From Caulobacter sp. 17J80-11 (lineage in GTDB: Bacteria; Pseudomonadota; Alphaproteobacteria; Caulobacterales; Caulobacteraceae), in NCBI RefSeq assembly GCF_014349105.1, contig NZ_JACSJI010000002.1:248001-312000 (forward strand): 64,000 nucleotides of DNA. Reading direction: 5' to 3'. Below, piece after piece: positions 34,413 through 44,382 of the stretch. A model generated the notes under the pieces. That model had not been told where the DNA came from. It saw nothing but the letters and a program-made list of their open reading frames with translations, and ran no database searches. How positions within the stretch are numbered: the stretch's first letter is position 1; each line of letters opens with the position of its first letter. Both the position numbers and the translations under genes were made by a program.

Positions 34413-36485
34413 TCATGCCGGCGCGTTGGACCGGTCCGCGCGCCAGTCGAACAGCTCGCTCAGCACCCGCAGGCGTCGCCCCCGTTCGCTCTTCAGCTCC
34501 GGATCGCGGCCCAGCACCAGCCGCGCGTCGTCGGCCGCGGCCAGCAGCAGGTCGCGATGGGCGATGGGATCGGCCATCCGGTAGTCGGGGAAGCCGCTCT
34601 GCTTGAGGCCCAGCAGGTCGCCGCCGCCGCGCAGGCGCCAGTCCTCTTCGGCGATCTGGAAGCCGTCCTCGCTCTGGCGCAGCACGTCCAGCCGCGCCTT
34701 GGCGGTCTCCGACAGGGGCGCGTCGTAGAGCAGGATGCACGAGCTCTCGCCCGAGCCGCGGCCGACCCGCCCGCGCAGCTGGTGCAGCTGGGCCAGGCCG
34801 AAGCGCTCGGCGTGCTCGATGACCATGATGGTGGCGTTGGGCACGTCGACGCCGACCTCGACCACGGTGGTGGCGACCAGGATCGACAGCTCGCCGGCCG
34901 CGAAGGCGGTCATCACCGCGTCCTTCTCCGGCCCCGGCATCTGGCCGTGCACCAGCCCGACCGGCGCGGCCAGGCGTGCACGAAGGGTCGCGGCGCGGGC
35001 TTCCGCAGCGGCCAGGTCGGCGACCTCGGACTCGGCCACGAGCGGACAGATCCAATAAGCCTGCGCGCCCGCCTTCACCGCCGTGTCCAGCCGGGCGGCG
35101 ATCTCGTCGATGCGGGCGGTGGGGACGGCGGCGGTGGTGATCGGCTTGCGGCCGGGCGGCTTCTCGTCGAGGCGCGAGACGTCCAGGTCGCCGTACTGGG
35201 TCAGCTCCAGCGTGCGCGGGATCGGCGTGGCCGACATGGACAGCAGGTGCACGCCCGCGCCCTTTTCCTGCAGGCGGCGGCGCTCGTTCACCCCGAACCG
35301 GTGCTGTTCGTCGACGACCGCCAGGGCCAGCGCCTTGAACGTAACCTCGTCCTGGAACAGGGCGTGGGTGCCGACCGCCACCTGGGCCGAGCCCTCGGCC
35401 AGCGCCGCCAGCTTGGCCTTGCGGCCCGCGCCCTTGTCGCGGCCGGTCAGCAGCAGGCCGGTCAGGCCGGCCGACGCCAGCAGCGGCTCGATCCGCTCGA
35501 AGTGCTGGCGGGCCAGGATTTCGGTCGGGGCCATCAACGCGGCCTGGAAGCCCGACGAGGCCGCGTCGGCCATGGCCAGGACGGCGACGACGGTCTTGCC
35601 CGAGCCCACGTCGCCCTGCAGCAGCCGGCTCATCCTGTGGCCCGAGCCGATGTCGGCGCGGATGTCGGTCATGGCCCGCTGTTGCGCGCCGGTCAGGCGG
35701 AAGGGCAGGGCGGCCTCGACCGCGGCGGAGCGCTCGCCGGCGCGCAGCACCGGGGCGGCCACGTGGCCGCGCTCCAGCTTGCGGCGGATCATGGCCAGCT
35801 GGTGGGCCAGCAACTCGTCATAGGCCAGCCGCTTGCGCGCCGGCGCGTCGAGCGACAGGTCGCGCTCGCTCTCCGGCCCATGCAGGGTCGCCAGCGCCTC
35901 GCGCCAGGACGGCCAGTCGTTGCGGTCCAGCCAGGCGCCGTCCTGCCATTCCGGCAGCTCGGGGGCCTTCTCCAGCGCCATCTGCACCAGGCGGCGGAAC
36001 TGGCGCGAGCTCAGGCCTGCGGTCGCGGGATATACCGGCTCGACCGGCGGGATCTCGTCGGCGCGCTCAGGCGGCAGCATGTAGTCGGGGTGGGCCAGCT
36101 GCACCTCGGCCCCGAACCGCTCGACCTTGCCGCTGACGACGCGCTGCGTGCCGATCGGCAGCGCGCGCTCGACGGTGTCGCCATAGGTGCGGAACCACGT
36201 CAGGTGCAGGAAGCCGGTCCCGTCGAAGGCGCGCACCTTGTAGGGCACGCCGATCTTGCGCGGCTTCTGGTGCTGGTCGATCGTCACCTCGAAGGTCTGC
36301 ACCTCGCCGTCGCGCGCCTGGGCGACGGTGGTGCGCTCGCGGACGATCAGGTTGTGCGGCGGCACGAACAGCAGGTCGCGCACGATCGGGCCGGCCAGCC
36401 GCTCGACCAGCGGGGCCACCTTGGCGCCGACGCCCTTCAGGGTCCCGATCGGCGCGAACAGGGGAAAGAGAATCTCCGGCCGCAT
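34413..36485 (-). CDS. recG: ATP-dependent DNA helicase RecG
   Basis: 690 residues. Remodels stalled forks and Holliday junctions. The wedge/OB domain is in the first 190 residues or so; the helicase motors follow: I LLQGDVGSGKTVVAVLA, Ia MAPTEILARQHF, II VVDEQHRFGVNER, III SMSATPIPRTLELT, V VEVGVDVPNATIMVIEHAERFGLAQLHQLRGRVGR, and the TRG region DGFQIAEEDWRLRGGGDLLG. Divergent from sdhE-mfd, an arrangement common in Alphaproteobacteria. Confidence 0.96.
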   Translation of the reverse strand: MRPEILFPLFAPIGTLKGVGAKVAPLVERLAGPIVRDLLFVPPHNLIVRERTTVAQARDGEVQTFEVTIDQHQKPRKIGVPYKVRAFDGTGFLHLTWFRTYGDTVERALPIGTQRVVSGKVERFGAEVQLAHPDYMLPPERADEIPPVEPVYPATAGLSSRQFRRLVQMALEKAPELPEWQDGAWLDRNDWPSWREALATLHGPESERDLSLDAPARKRLAYDELLAHQLAMIRRKLERGHVAAPVLRAGERSAAVEAALPFRLTGAQQRAMTDIRADIGSGHRMSRLLQGDVGSGKTVVAVLAMADAASSGFQAALMAPTEILARQHFERIEPLLASAGLTGLLLTGRDKGAGRKAKLAALAEGSAQVAVGTHALFQDEVTFKALALAVVDEQHRFGVNERRRLQEKGAGVHLLSMSATPIPRTLELTQYGDLDVSRLDEKPPGRKPITTAAVPTARIDEIAARLDTAVKAGAQAYWICPLVAESEVADLAAAEARAATLRARLAAPVGLVHGQMPGPEKDAVMTAFAAGELSILVATTVVEVGVDVPNATIMVIEHAERFGLAQLHQLRGRVGRGSGESSCILLYDAPLSETAKARLDVLRQSEDGFQIAEEDWRLRGGGDLLGLKQSGFPDYRMADPIAHRDLLLAAADDARLVLGRDPELKSERGRRLRVLSELFDWRADRSNAPA

Positions 36486-36557
36486 TCCATAAGCATAGCT
36501 GGCGAACGTCGCCGCAGAACGCTATCTCCCGCGCTCGATCTCGCAAGGTTTTCGTCC

Positions 36558-36857
36558 ATGTCCGGGCCCGAACACGCCGTCCGCCTGAAGAAGCTCACCT
36601 TCCGCGCCTGGCATCGCGGCATGCGCGAGGCGGACCTGATCCTCGGGCCGTTCGCCGAGCAGCACCTGGGAGGGATGTCGGAGGCCGAGCTGGACGAGTT
36701 CGAAGCGCTGATGGAAATCCCCGACACCGACCTCTACGCCTGGATCGTGGGCCAGAAGCCCGTGCCGGCCGAGCACCAGAGCCCGCTGTTCGAACGGATC
36801 CGCGCGTTCCGCTTTGAAGCCCGCGGCGCCGTCTCTCCCGAGCGCTGGGGCGGCTGA
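36558..36857 (+). CDS. sdhE: Succinate dehydrogenase assembly factor SdhE
   Basis: 99 residues. Helps attach FAD covalently to SdhA. The conserved RGxxE motif is in WHRGMREADLILGPF, followed by an acidic helical part (SEAELDEFEALMEIPDTDLYAWI). Length and motif fit SdhE/SDHAF2 (DUF339). It lies 6 bases upstream of mfd and is probably co-transcribed with it, with recG divergent. Confidence 0.93.
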   Translation: MSGPEHAVRLKKLTFRAWHRGMREADLILGPFAEQHLGGMSEAELDEFEALMEIPDTDLYAWIVGQKPVPAEHQSPLFERIRAFRFEARGAVSPERWGG

Positions 36858-36863
36858 GGACCT

Positions 36864-39800
36864 ATGGCTGATCTGAAACGCATCGCTCAGGCCGACGGCG
36901 GCCTGGAACTGGCCGGCGCGCCGGAGGGCTTCGACGCGCTGGTCATGGCCGACGTCGTGCGCACCCGCGGCGGCGTCACCGCCTTCGTGGCGCGCGACTA
37001 CGCGCGGGCCAACGCCTTCGAGGACGCCCTGCGCTTCTTCGCGCCGGACCTGAGGGTGCTGCGCTTTCCGGCCTGGGACTGCCTGCCCTACGATCGGGTC
37101 AGCCCTTCGCCCGGGCTGGCGGCCCAGCGCATGGCCGCTCTGGTCGAGCTGTCGCGCCGCGACCCGGCCGACAAGAAGGCGCTGCTGGTGCTGACCACCG
37201 CGCCGGCCCTGATGCAGCGGGTGCCGCCGCGCGAGGCGATCAAGGCCGCCTCCTACCAGACCAAGCCGGGGCGCGACGTCGACGTCGCCGACCTGGAGAA
37301 GTACTTCGCGGTCAACGGCTACCAGCGCGCCTCCACCGTCTCGGAGCGCGGCGAGTACGCCATCCGCGGCGGCGTCATCGACGTCTATCCGCCGGGCGCC
37401 GAGGAGCCGGCCCGCCTGGACCTGTTCGGCGACACGCTGGAATCCATCCGCGCCTTCGATCCCGAAAGCCAGCGCTCCACGCGCCAGCTGACCGAGATCG
37501 ACCTGCTGCCGGTCAGCGAGGCCCTGCTGGACCCGGCCGCCATCTCGCGCTTCCGCCAGAACTATCTGGAGACCTTCGGCGCGCCGGGCGACGATCCGCT
37601 CTACGCCGCGGTCAGCGAAGGCGCCCGCCGCCAGGGGCTGGAGCACTTCCTGCCGCTGCTCTACGAGCGCCTGGAGACCGTGTTCGACTACCTGCCGGCC
37701 AAGTCGCTGGTGGCCCTTGACCACCTCGCCGCCGAGGCGCGCGACGAGCGCCTGGCCATGGTCGTCGACGCCTATGAGGCGCGGCTGGCCACCTCCAAGA
37801 CAAAGGGCGGCGGCAACTACCGCGCCCTGAAGCCTGAGGCCCTCTACCTGACCGCCGAGGAGTGGGACGCGCGCGTGGCCGAGCGGCCGTCGCGGCGCTT
37901 CAGCCCGTTCCAGCGCGAAGGCGCCGAAGGCGTCGTCGACCTGGGCGCGCGCCTGGGCCGGACCTTCGCGGCCGAACGCCAGCAGGACAGCGTCAACCTG
38001 TTCGAGGCCGTCGCCGACCACGCCCGCAAGCTGGCGGGCGAAGGCAAGCGCGTGCTGTTCGCCTCCTGGTCGGACGGCTCGTCCGACCGCCTGGGCGCCA
38101 TGCTGGGCGACCACGGGCTGAAGGACGTCCGCGCGGTTCCCAACTGGATCGACGCGCGCGCCTCCGATCCGAAGAAGCCGCTGCGAGTGGTGCTGCCGAT
38201 CGACACCGGCTTCATCACCGACAGCCTGGCGGTCCTGTCCGAGACCGACATCCTCGGCGACCGCCTGGCCCGTCCGCGCAAGCGCCGGCGCGCCCAGAAC
38301 TTCCTGGCCGAAGCCTCCTCGCTGTCGCCGGGCGACCTGGTCGTTCACATCGACCACGGCATCGGCCGCTACGAGGGCCTGAAGACGCTTGAGGTCAACG
38401 AGGCCCCGCACGACTGCCTGGAGCTGCAGTACGGCGGCGAGTCCAAGCTCTATCTGCCGGTCGAGAACATCGACCTGCTGACCCGCTACGGCTCGGACTC
38501 CGAGGGCGTGATCCTCGACCGGCTGGGCGGGGCCGCCTGGCAGGCCCGCAAGGCCCGCGCCAAGGAGCGGCTGCGCGAGATGGCCGGCGGCCTGATCAAG
38601 ATCGCCGCCGCCCGGAGCCTGAAGACCACCGAGGAAGTGCCCACGCCGCAGGGCGTGTTCGACGAGTTCTGCGCCCGCTTCCCCTACGAGGAGACCGAGG
38701 ACCAGCTCAACGCCATCTCCGACGTGCTGGAGGACCTCTCCGCCGGCCGCCCGATGGACCGGCTGATCTGCGGCGACGTCGGCTTCGGCAAGACCGAGGT
38801 GGCGCTCCGCGCCGCCTTCGTCATGGCCATGAGCGGCCGCCAGGTGGCGGTGGTCTGCCCGACCACGCTGCTGGCCCGCCAGCACTTCAAGACCTTCTCG
38901 GATCGCTTCCAGGGCTGGCCGGTGAAGGTGCGCCAGCTCTCGCGCATGGTCACCACCAAGGACGCCAACGAGACCCGCAAGCAGCTGGCCGCCGGCGAGA
39001 TCGAGCTGGTGGTCGGCACCCACGCCGTGCTGGCCGAGCAGGTCAAGTTCAAGGACTTGGGCCTCGTGATCGTCGACGAGGAGCAGCACTTCGGGGTCAA
39101 GCACAAGGAGAAGCTCAAGGAGCTTCGCGCCGGCGTGCACATGCTGACCCTGTCGGCCACGCCCATCCCGCGCACCCTGCAGATGGCGCTCAGCGGCATC
39201 CGCGAGATGTCGATCATCGCCACGCCGCCGGTCGACCGCCTGGCGGTGCGCACCTACGTCACGCCGTACGATCCGGTGGTCGTGCGCGAGGCGCTGCTGC
39301 GTGAAAAGTACCGCGGCGGCCAGGCCTACTACGTCGCGCCGCGCCTGTCGGACCTGCCGGACCTGGAGAAGTTCATCCGCGAGCAGGTGCCCGAGGTGAA
39401 GGCGGTGGTCGGCCATGGCCAGATGACGCCGACCCAGCTGGAAGACGTCATGAGCGCCTTCTACGACGGCAAGTACGACGTGCTGCTGTCGACCACCATC
39501 GTGGAGTCCGGCCTCGACATCCCGACCGCCAACACCCTGATCGTGCACCGGGCCGACATGTTCGGCCTGTCGCAACTGTATCAGATCCGCGGCCGGGTCG
39601 GCCGGTCCAAGCAGCGCGCCTTCGCCTACCTGACCACGCCCGTCGACAAGCCGATGACGCCAGGCGCGGAGCGGCGGCTGAAGGTGCTGCAGTCGCTGGA
39701 CAGCCTGGGCGCCGGCTTCCAGCTGGCCAGCCACGACCTGGACATTCGCGGCGGCGGCAACCTGCTGGGCGAAGAGCAGTCCGGCCACATCAAGGAAATC

Positions 39801-40340
39801 GGCGTCGAGCTCTACCAGCAGATGCTGGAGGACGCGGTCGCCGAGCTGCGCGAGGCCGGCGGCGAGGACCTGTCCGATGCGCGCGGCTGGTCGCCCCAGA
39901 TCAACGCCGGCGCGGCCGTCCTCATTCCCGAGGAGTACGTGCCCGACCTGAACGTGCGCCTGGCCCTCTATCGCCGCCTGTCCGAAGCCGAGAACCTGGG
40001 CGACCGCGAGGCGCTCGCGGCCGAGCTGATCGACCGCTTCGGCCCGCTGCCGGAAGAGGCCGCTCAGCTGCTGAAGGTGGTCGGCGTGAAGGGGCTGTGC
40101 CGCCAGGCCAACGTCTCGAAGATCGACGTGGGGCCGAAGGGCGCGGTGGTCACCTTCCGCAACGACACGTTCTCGAACCCGATGGGGCTGGTTCACCTGG
40201 TCCAGAAGAACGCCGCCAACTGGAAGATCCGCCCCGACCAGAAGATCGTCGTGAAGGGTGAGTGGCCGACCCCGGAAATGCGCCTCAGCGTCGCCGAGAA
40301 GATCGTCGGCGAACTGGCCAAGGCGGCGAAGGCGGCGTGA
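36864..40340 (+). CDS. mfd: Transcription-repair coupling factor Mfd
   Basis: 1158 residues. Removes RNA polymerase stalled at DNA lesions and recruits UvrA. Order of domains: UvrB-homology module (to about 350), RNAP-interacting domain around LSPGDLVVHIDHGIGRYEGL, helicase motors with Walker A CGDVGFGKTEVALRAA, DEEQHFGVKHKE and SATPIPRTLQMAL, motif VI region SQLYQIRGRVGRSKQRAFAYL, then TRG and C-terminal D7. Complete length for the family. Confidence 0.97.
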   Translation: MADLKRIAQADGGLELAGAPEGFDALVMADVVRTRGGVTAFVARDYARANAFEDALRFFAPDLRVLRFPAWDCLPYDRVSPSPGLAAQRMAALVELSRRDPADKKALLVLTTAPALMQRVPPREAIKAASYQTKPGRDVDVADLEKYFAVNGYQRASTVSERGEYAIRGGVIDVYPPGAEEPARLDLFGDTLESIRAFDPESQRSTRQLTEIDLLPVSEALLDPAAISRFRQNYLETFGAPGDDPLYAAVSEGARRQGLEHFLPLLYERLETVFDYLPAKSLVALDHLAAEARDERLAMVVDAYEARLATSKTKGGGNYRALKPEALYLTAEEWDARVAERPSRRFSPFQREGAEGVVDLGARLGRTFAAERQQDSVNLFEAVADHARKLAGEGKRVLFASWSDGSSDRLGAMLGDHGLKDVRAVPNWIDARASDPKKPLRVVLPIDTGFITDSLAVLSETDILGDRLARPRKRRRAQNFLAEASSLSPGDLVVHIDHGIGRYEGLKTLEVNEAPHDCLELQYGGESKLYLPVENIDLLTRYGSDSEGVILDRLGGAAWQARKARAKERLREMAGGLIKIAAARSLKTTEEVPTPQGVFDEFCARFPYEETEDQLNAISDVLEDLSAGRPMDRLICGDVGFGKTEVALRAAFVMAMSGRQVAVVCPTTLLARQHFKTFSDRFQGWPVKVRQLSRMVTTKDANETRKQLAAGEIELVVGTHAVLAEQVKFKDLGLVIVDEEQHFGVKHKEKLKELRAGVHMLTLSATPIPRTLQMALSGIREMSIIATPPVDRLAVRTYVTPYDPVVVREALLREKYRGGQAYYVAPRLSDLPDLEKFIREQVPEVKAVVGHGQMTPTQLEDVMSAFYDGKYDVLLSTTIVESGLDIPTANTLIVHRADMFGLSQLYQIRGRVGRSKQRAFAYLTTPVDKPMTPGAERRLKVLQSLDSLGAGFQLASHDLDIRGGGNLLGEEQSGHIKEIGVELYQQMLEDAVAELREAGGEDLSDARGWSPQINAGAAVLIPEEYVPDLNVRLALYRRLSEAENLGDREALAAELIDRFGPLPEEAAQLLKVVGVKGLCRQANVSKIDVGPKGAVVTFRNDTFSNPMGLVHLVQKNAANWKIRPDQKIVVKGEWPTPEMRLSVAEKIVGELAKAAKAA

Positions 40341-40350
40341 GGCTAAGAGT

Positions 40351-40480
40351 CCTCTCCCTCTGGGGGAGGGGGCCGCCGAAGGCGGTGGAGCGGGCTTCAG
40401 CTTGGCGCGGCGGTAGCCGTCGCGCCAAGGCGAGCCCCCCATCGCCGCCTGACGGCCGCTCCTCCCTCCAGAGGGGCGAG
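40351..40480. repeat. Nested palindromic repeat after mfd
   Basis: Outer arms CCTCTCCCTCTGGGGGAGG and CCTCCCTCCAGAGGGGCGAG pair imperfectly. The centre has perfect 9-base arms CTTGGCGCG and CGCGCCAAG. GGAGCGGGC and GGCCGCTCC lie between. It sits between the convergent mfd and cupin genes and resembles purine/pyrimidine-biased intergenic repeats of Caulobacteraceae. Confidence 0.75.
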
Positions 40481-40493
40481 ATCCAAGCGCGTC

Positions 40494-40970
40494 CTACTTG
40501 CCCTTCTTCCGCGGATCGTCGGCGGGGTTCACATAGGTGATGTCGAACGGCCCGGTGCTGTTGATCTGCACGACCGATTCCTCGGCGGCCCAGGCGTAGT
40601 GGTGCATGCTTGGCTGCAGGGTGAAGAAGCTGCCCGGCGGCAGCTCCTGCGCCTGCGCGCGATCGGCCTTGGCGCCCATGCCCAGGTGGAACTGGCCCGA
40701 GAGCACGGTGATGGCTTCCATCGACGGGTGCGAGTGGGCGGGGATTTGATAGCCCTTTGGCAGCTTCAGCCGGATTACGAACGGGCCGGCCTTGCTCGGG
40801 TCGCCGTAGAGCACCGCCGCCTCGGCGCCCGGCGGCAGGGACGGGGGCGCCGGTCCCCATTTGACGTCCTGCGGCCTCAGGACGACGTCCTTGCCGTGCG
40901 ACTGGGCGAGGCTCGCGTCGGCGGTTCCGCCGACGAGCGCGACTGCGAGACAAAGGGTGGCGAGTTTCAT
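40494..40970 (-). CDS. Secreted cupin-domain protein
   Basis: 158 residues with a signal peptide (MKLATLCLAVALVGGTADASLAQ). A single cupin barrel follows: motif 1 AHSHPSMEAITVLSGQFHLG and motif 2 PGSFFTLQPSMHHYAW; the histidines and Glu of these motifs are the probable metal ligands. Secreted single-cupin proteins of this kind occur in many proteobacteria without a known reaction. It ends with a Lys-rich tail and is convergent with mfd. Confidence 0.78.
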   Translation of the reverse strand: MKLATLCLAVALVGGTADASLAQSHGKDVVLRPQDVKWGPAPPSLPPGAEAAVLYGDPSKAGPFVIRLKLPKGYQIPAHSHPSMEAITVLSGQFHLGMGAKADRAQAQELPPGSFFTLQPSMHHYAWAAEESVVQINSTGPFDITYVNPADDPRKKGK

Positions 40971-41060
40971 GCGGACCGCTCCGGCCGGCTTCTGACGCCG
41001 CTACAACCGGGCGTCGGGCCGACGTGATCCACTCCGGGCCGGGCGAGCGGCCTGAACGCC

Positions 41061-41708
41061 TCAGGCCGCCGCCAGCTCCAGCGCCTTGTCGATGGCCAGC
41101 GCCAAGCCTTCCGGCCGCTCGGCCCCCGACACGGCCACGCGGCCGCCGAAGATGAAGAACGGCACGCCGGTGACGCCCATGCGCGCGGCGATCTCGTATT
41201 CGCGGGTGACCAGGTCGGCGCCCTCGCCAGACTTCAGCCACTCCAGCATGCCCTCGCGGTTCAGGCCCGCCTGGGCCGCCACGTCGGCCAGCACCTCGAC
41301 GTCGCCGATGTCGCGCAGGTCGGTCCAGTAGGCGCGGAACAGCAGGGTGGTCATCAGCGCCGCGTCGCCGCGGGCGCGCGCCCACATCAGCAGACGATGC
41401 GCGTCCATGGTGTTGGGGATCTTGGCGACCTCGCGCAGCTTCATGTCGAGGCCGGCGGCGCTGGCCATGCCGGCCAGCCGGTCGTGCACCTCGTCCAGGC
41501 GGGCCTTGTCCGGGAACTTGGCGGCCAGGTGAGCGGCGCGGTCGCGGCCCTCCGCCGGCGTGCTCGGGTCCAGCTGGAACGGCCGCCAGGTGATCGCCGG
41601 CGCGACGTCCGGGCGCTGCTCCAGGGCGAGCTGCAGGTGACGCCAGCCCACATAGCACCAAGGGCAGACAAGGTCGGCGACGAAGTCGACGGTCAGCGGG
41701 GTTTTCAT
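41061..41708 (-). CDS. DsbA-family oxidoreductase, FrnE-like
   Basis: 215 residues. Thioredoxin fold with a helical insertion. The active CxxC is CPWC near residue 16 (FVADLVCPWCYVGW), and the cis-Pro loop is GVTGVPFFIFGGR. The KIPNTMDAHRLLMWA motif is typical of the FrnE/2-hydroxychromene-isomerase-like branch. No signal peptide is seen, so it is cytoplasmic, unlike classic DsbA. It lies 14 bases after the PopA-like gene on the same strand. Confidence 0.87.
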   Translation of the reverse strand: MKTPLTVDFVADLVCPWCYVGWRHLQLALEQRPDVAPAITWRPFQLDPSTPAEGRDRAAHLAAKFPDKARLDEVHDRLAGMASAAGLDMKLREVAKIPNTMDAHRLLMWARARGDAALMTTLLFRAYWTDLRDIGDVEVLADVAAQAGLNREGMLEWLKSGEGADLVTREYEIAARMGVTGVPFFIFGGRVAVSGAERPEGLALAIDKALELAAA

Positions 41709-41722
41709 CCCCGCTAGATGGA

Positions 41723-43042
41723 TCAGCCGGCGCGCCGCTGCAACGTCTCTGCGGCGGCGCGTTCCAGCGCCTGGGCCGGGGTCTCGCCCGGCAGCAGCTG
41801 GGCGGTGCCCACTTCGAACTCGGCGACGAAGGGCGGGAGGCCCGGGCCGGCTTCGAAAGCGGTGCAGCCGATCACCGCGGCGATCCGCTCGCCGACCAGG
41901 CGCGCCGCGCCCTGGGCGGTGGCGGGCAGGGCCAGGGCGAACACTTCCGGGGCCAGTCGCGCCGCGGTGTCCTCTGAGCGCACCAGGCGCGAGATCATCG
42001 AGCCGATCTGCGGCATGGCCTTGTCCAGCCAGCCGTCCTCGCGGGCGCGGGCGACCTCGGGCCGGTCCGCGACCTTGAGCAGGCAGACCGACAGCGGGCG
42101 GTTGCGGCCGCGGGCGGCGGTGGTCAGCCGGGCCAGGTGGGCGGCGAACAGGTCGCGCGAGAACAGGCCGGTGGCGGAATCCATCAGGCCCGAGCCGCGC
42201 GCCTTGTCCAGCGCCTCGCGCACGCCGATCTGGCGGCGATAGGCCTTGGCCAGGGCGACGATGCGCTGGGCGGTCTGCATCTCCGGCACGTTCGGCCCGG
42301 CGATGTCGGTCACCCCGCGGTTGAACACCTCGGCCAGATCCAGCTGGTCGGGCGAGCGGACGTAGAGCAGGTTCGGCACGTGGTAGAGGCGCGTGTTGCG
42401 CCGCATGCCCGACGCGATGGCCAGCGCCTCGCCGTGGTCCTCGCCGCCCCACAGCACCACGGCGTCGAACGGCCGGTCGTGCATGTAGTCGAAGGCGGTG
42501 TAGGGGGTGAAGGCGCCCACGACCTCCGCGCCGCACTGCTGCAGGGCGTTGGCCAGGGCCAGGAACTTCGGGGCCGGGTCGCCGACGGTGAGGACCTGCA
42601 CCGGGCGGGCCTGCTCCTGCGGGGCGGCCAGCGGCGCGTCGCGCTCGGTGAAGGTCTCCTGGCGCAGCTCGAACTCTTCCTCGGCCACCGCCGTGCGGAC
42701 CAGTTGCTCGAGGCGCAGCGCGATCTGCACCGGGTGCAGGGGCGGGGCCAGTTGCAGGTCGTAGGCCGTCGGGTCCAGCGGCGCGGCCGGCACGCCGATC
42801 GCCATCACCGGAATGCGGCGCGGCGCGCAGGCTTCCTTCAGCCGCCGGCCGAAGTCGTAGAGCTCCGGCTCGTGGCCGGCCACGTCGACCACCGCCGCTT
42901 CGATTTCGAGATCCTGCAGCGCCGCCACGGCCGCGAACGGCCCGGAAGCGGTCACGGTGCTCCAGCCCAGCCGGTCGAGCCCCTCGGCGAGGGGGCCGGC
43001 CAGGCCGTCGTCGGCCGCCACGATCAGTACGCGCGCGTTCAC
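41723..43042 (-). CDS. popA: PopA-like response regulator with degenerate GGDEF domain
   Basis: 439 residues. Two receiver-like domains (REC1 with Asp53 in AAVVDVAG; REC2 about 135-245 without a clear phosphoacceptor) are followed by a GGDEF-type domain starting DSATGLFSRDLF. The active site reads APEVF (364-368) in place of GGDEF, so no cyclase activity is expected. The inhibitory I-site RxxD is intact as RSED (355-358), at the usual five-residue distance. This matches Caulobacter PopA, which binds c-di-GMP and helps deliver CtrA to ClpXP. GTG 43042 is the start. Confidence 0.75.
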   Translation of the reverse strand: MNARVLIVAADDGLAGPLAEGLDRLGWSTVTASGPFAAVAALQDLEIEAAVVDVAGHEPELYDFGRRLKEACAPRRIPVMAIGVPAAPLDPTAYDLQLAPPLHPVQIALRLEQLVRTAVAEEEFELRQETFTERDAPLAAPQEQARPVQVLTVGDPAPKFLALANALQQCGAEVVGAFTPYTAFDYMHDRPFDAVVLWGGEDHGEALAIASGMRRNTRLYHVPNLLYVRSPDQLDLAEVFNRGVTDIAGPNVPEMQTAQRIVALAKAYRRQIGVREALDKARGSGLMDSATGLFSRDLFAAHLARLTTAARGRNRPLSVCLLKVADRPEVARAREDGWLDKAMPQIGSMISRLVRSEDTAARLAPEVFALALPATAQGAARLVGERIAAVIGCTAFEAGPGLPPFVAEFEVGTAQLLPGETPAQALERAAAETLQRRAG

Positions 43043-43154
43043 CCCGTCCCCCACGCACCTCGCCCAGCCCCGAGCGAGGGTGAATCTGCTAAGGCGCACA
43101 CTACAGGCGCGCGCCCGCCCCGCAAGCGCGCCAATGGGTTAAGGGAGCCGTCGA

Positions 43155-44297
43155 ATGGAGCCGCGCGCGCGATCGGGACCGCTTACGGGCGTCCGGGTGC
43201 TGGAATTTGCGGGCCTCGGGCCTGCGCCGTTCTGCGGCATGCTGCTGTCCGACCTGGGCGCCGACGTGGTGCGCATCGACCGCAAGGGCGGGGCCAGTCT
43301 GCTCGGCCGGTTCGACGTGACCGCTCGGGGACGCCGCTCGGTCGCCTTCGACCTGAAGCAACCGGCCTCGATCGAGGCCTGCCTGCAGCTGTGCGAACGC
43401 GCCGACGCCCTGATCGAGGGCTATCGGCCCGGCGTGATGGAGCGGCTGGGCCTGGGACCCGAGCCGGTTCTGGGGCGCAATCCGAAGCTGGTCTACGGTC
43501 GAATGACCGGCTGGGGGCAGAGCGGGCCGCTGGCCCCGCGGGCCGGCCACGACATGAACTACCTGGCCCTGACCGGGGCGCTGCACGCCATCGGCACCGA
43601 GGACAAGCCTGTCCCACCCCTGAATCTGGCGGCCGACTACGGCGGCGGCGCGCTGTACCTGGCCTTCGGCCTGCTGGCCGGCGTGATCTCGGCGCGCGAG
43701 ACCGGGCGAGGGCAGGTGATCGACTGCGCCATGACCGACGGGGCGGCGTCGCTGATGTCGGTGATGTGGGGGCTGAAGGCCGCGGGGATGTGGCGCGACG
43801 AGCGGCGCGCCAACCTGCTGGACGGCGGCGCGCCCTTCTACGACACCTACCAGTGCGCCGACGGCGAGTGGCTGTCGGTGGCGCCGATCGAGCCGCAATT
43901 CTTCGCCGTCCTCCTTGAGAAGACCGGCGCCACCGGCGTGGACCCGGCCCGGCAGAATGACCCGTCCGCCTGGCCCGAGCACCGCGAACGCTTGGCCGCC
44001 CTGTTCAGGACCCGCACGCGCGACGAATGGCGCGCGCTGCTGGAGGACACGGACGCCTGCGTCGCGCCGGTGCTATCCATGGCCGAGGCCCCGGCGCATC
44101 CGCACAACCTGGCCCGAGAAACCTACGTCGAGCGCGAGGGGATCGTGCAGCCCGCGCCGGCGCCGCGCTTCTCGGCCACCCCCGGCGCCATCCAGGGGCC
44201 GCCGCCCGAAATCGGCCAGCACACGCGTGAAGCTTTGCTGGGCTGGGGATTCGATGCGGCTGACCTCGATCGGCTCGCCGATCAAGGGGCGATTTGA
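43155..44297 (+). CDS. CaiB/BaiF family protein, alpha-methylacyl-CoA racemase-like
   Basis: 380 residues. Family III CoA-transferase fold. It follows the racemase branch: [56 protein letters not shown] with the catalytic His, and [16 protein letters not shown] with the catalytic Asp. By family it epimerises 2-methylacyl-CoA, useful for breaking down branched lipids or sterols. CoA transfer cannot be fully excluded. It has its own AAGGGA ribosome binding site and is divergent from the PopA-like gene. Confidence 0.87.
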   Translation: MEPRARSGPLTGVRVLEFAGLGPAPFCGMLLSDLGADVVRIDRKGGASLLGRFDVTARGRRSVAFDLKQPASIEACLQLCERADALIEGYRPGVMERLGLGPEPVLGRNPKLVYGRMTGWGQSGPLAPRAGHDMNYLALTGALHAIGTEDKPVPPLNLAADYGGGALYLAFGLLAGVISARETGRGQVIDCAMTDGAASLMSVMWGLKAAGMWRDERRANLLDGGAPFYDTYQCADGEWLSVAPIEPQFFAVLLEKTGATGVDPARQNDPSAWPEHRERLAALFRTRTRDEWRALLEDTDACVAPVLSMAEAPAHPHNLARETYVEREGIVQPAPAPRFSATPGAIQGPPPEIGQHTREALLGWGFDAADLDRLADQGAI

Positions 44298-44382
44298 CCA
44301 ATATTGGGACGCTTCTTGGGCGTGTATGGCTTCGCCGTCGCCGAAAAGCTTGTAGATTTCGGTCAGGGAACGGAGAGGCTTG

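Noticed and set aside
36522-40442. A 1306-codon open frame on the minus strand across mfd
   Set aside because: It lies antisense to a complete, motif-rich Mfd, is low-complexity in composition, and results from the high GC content that removes stops in shadow frames.
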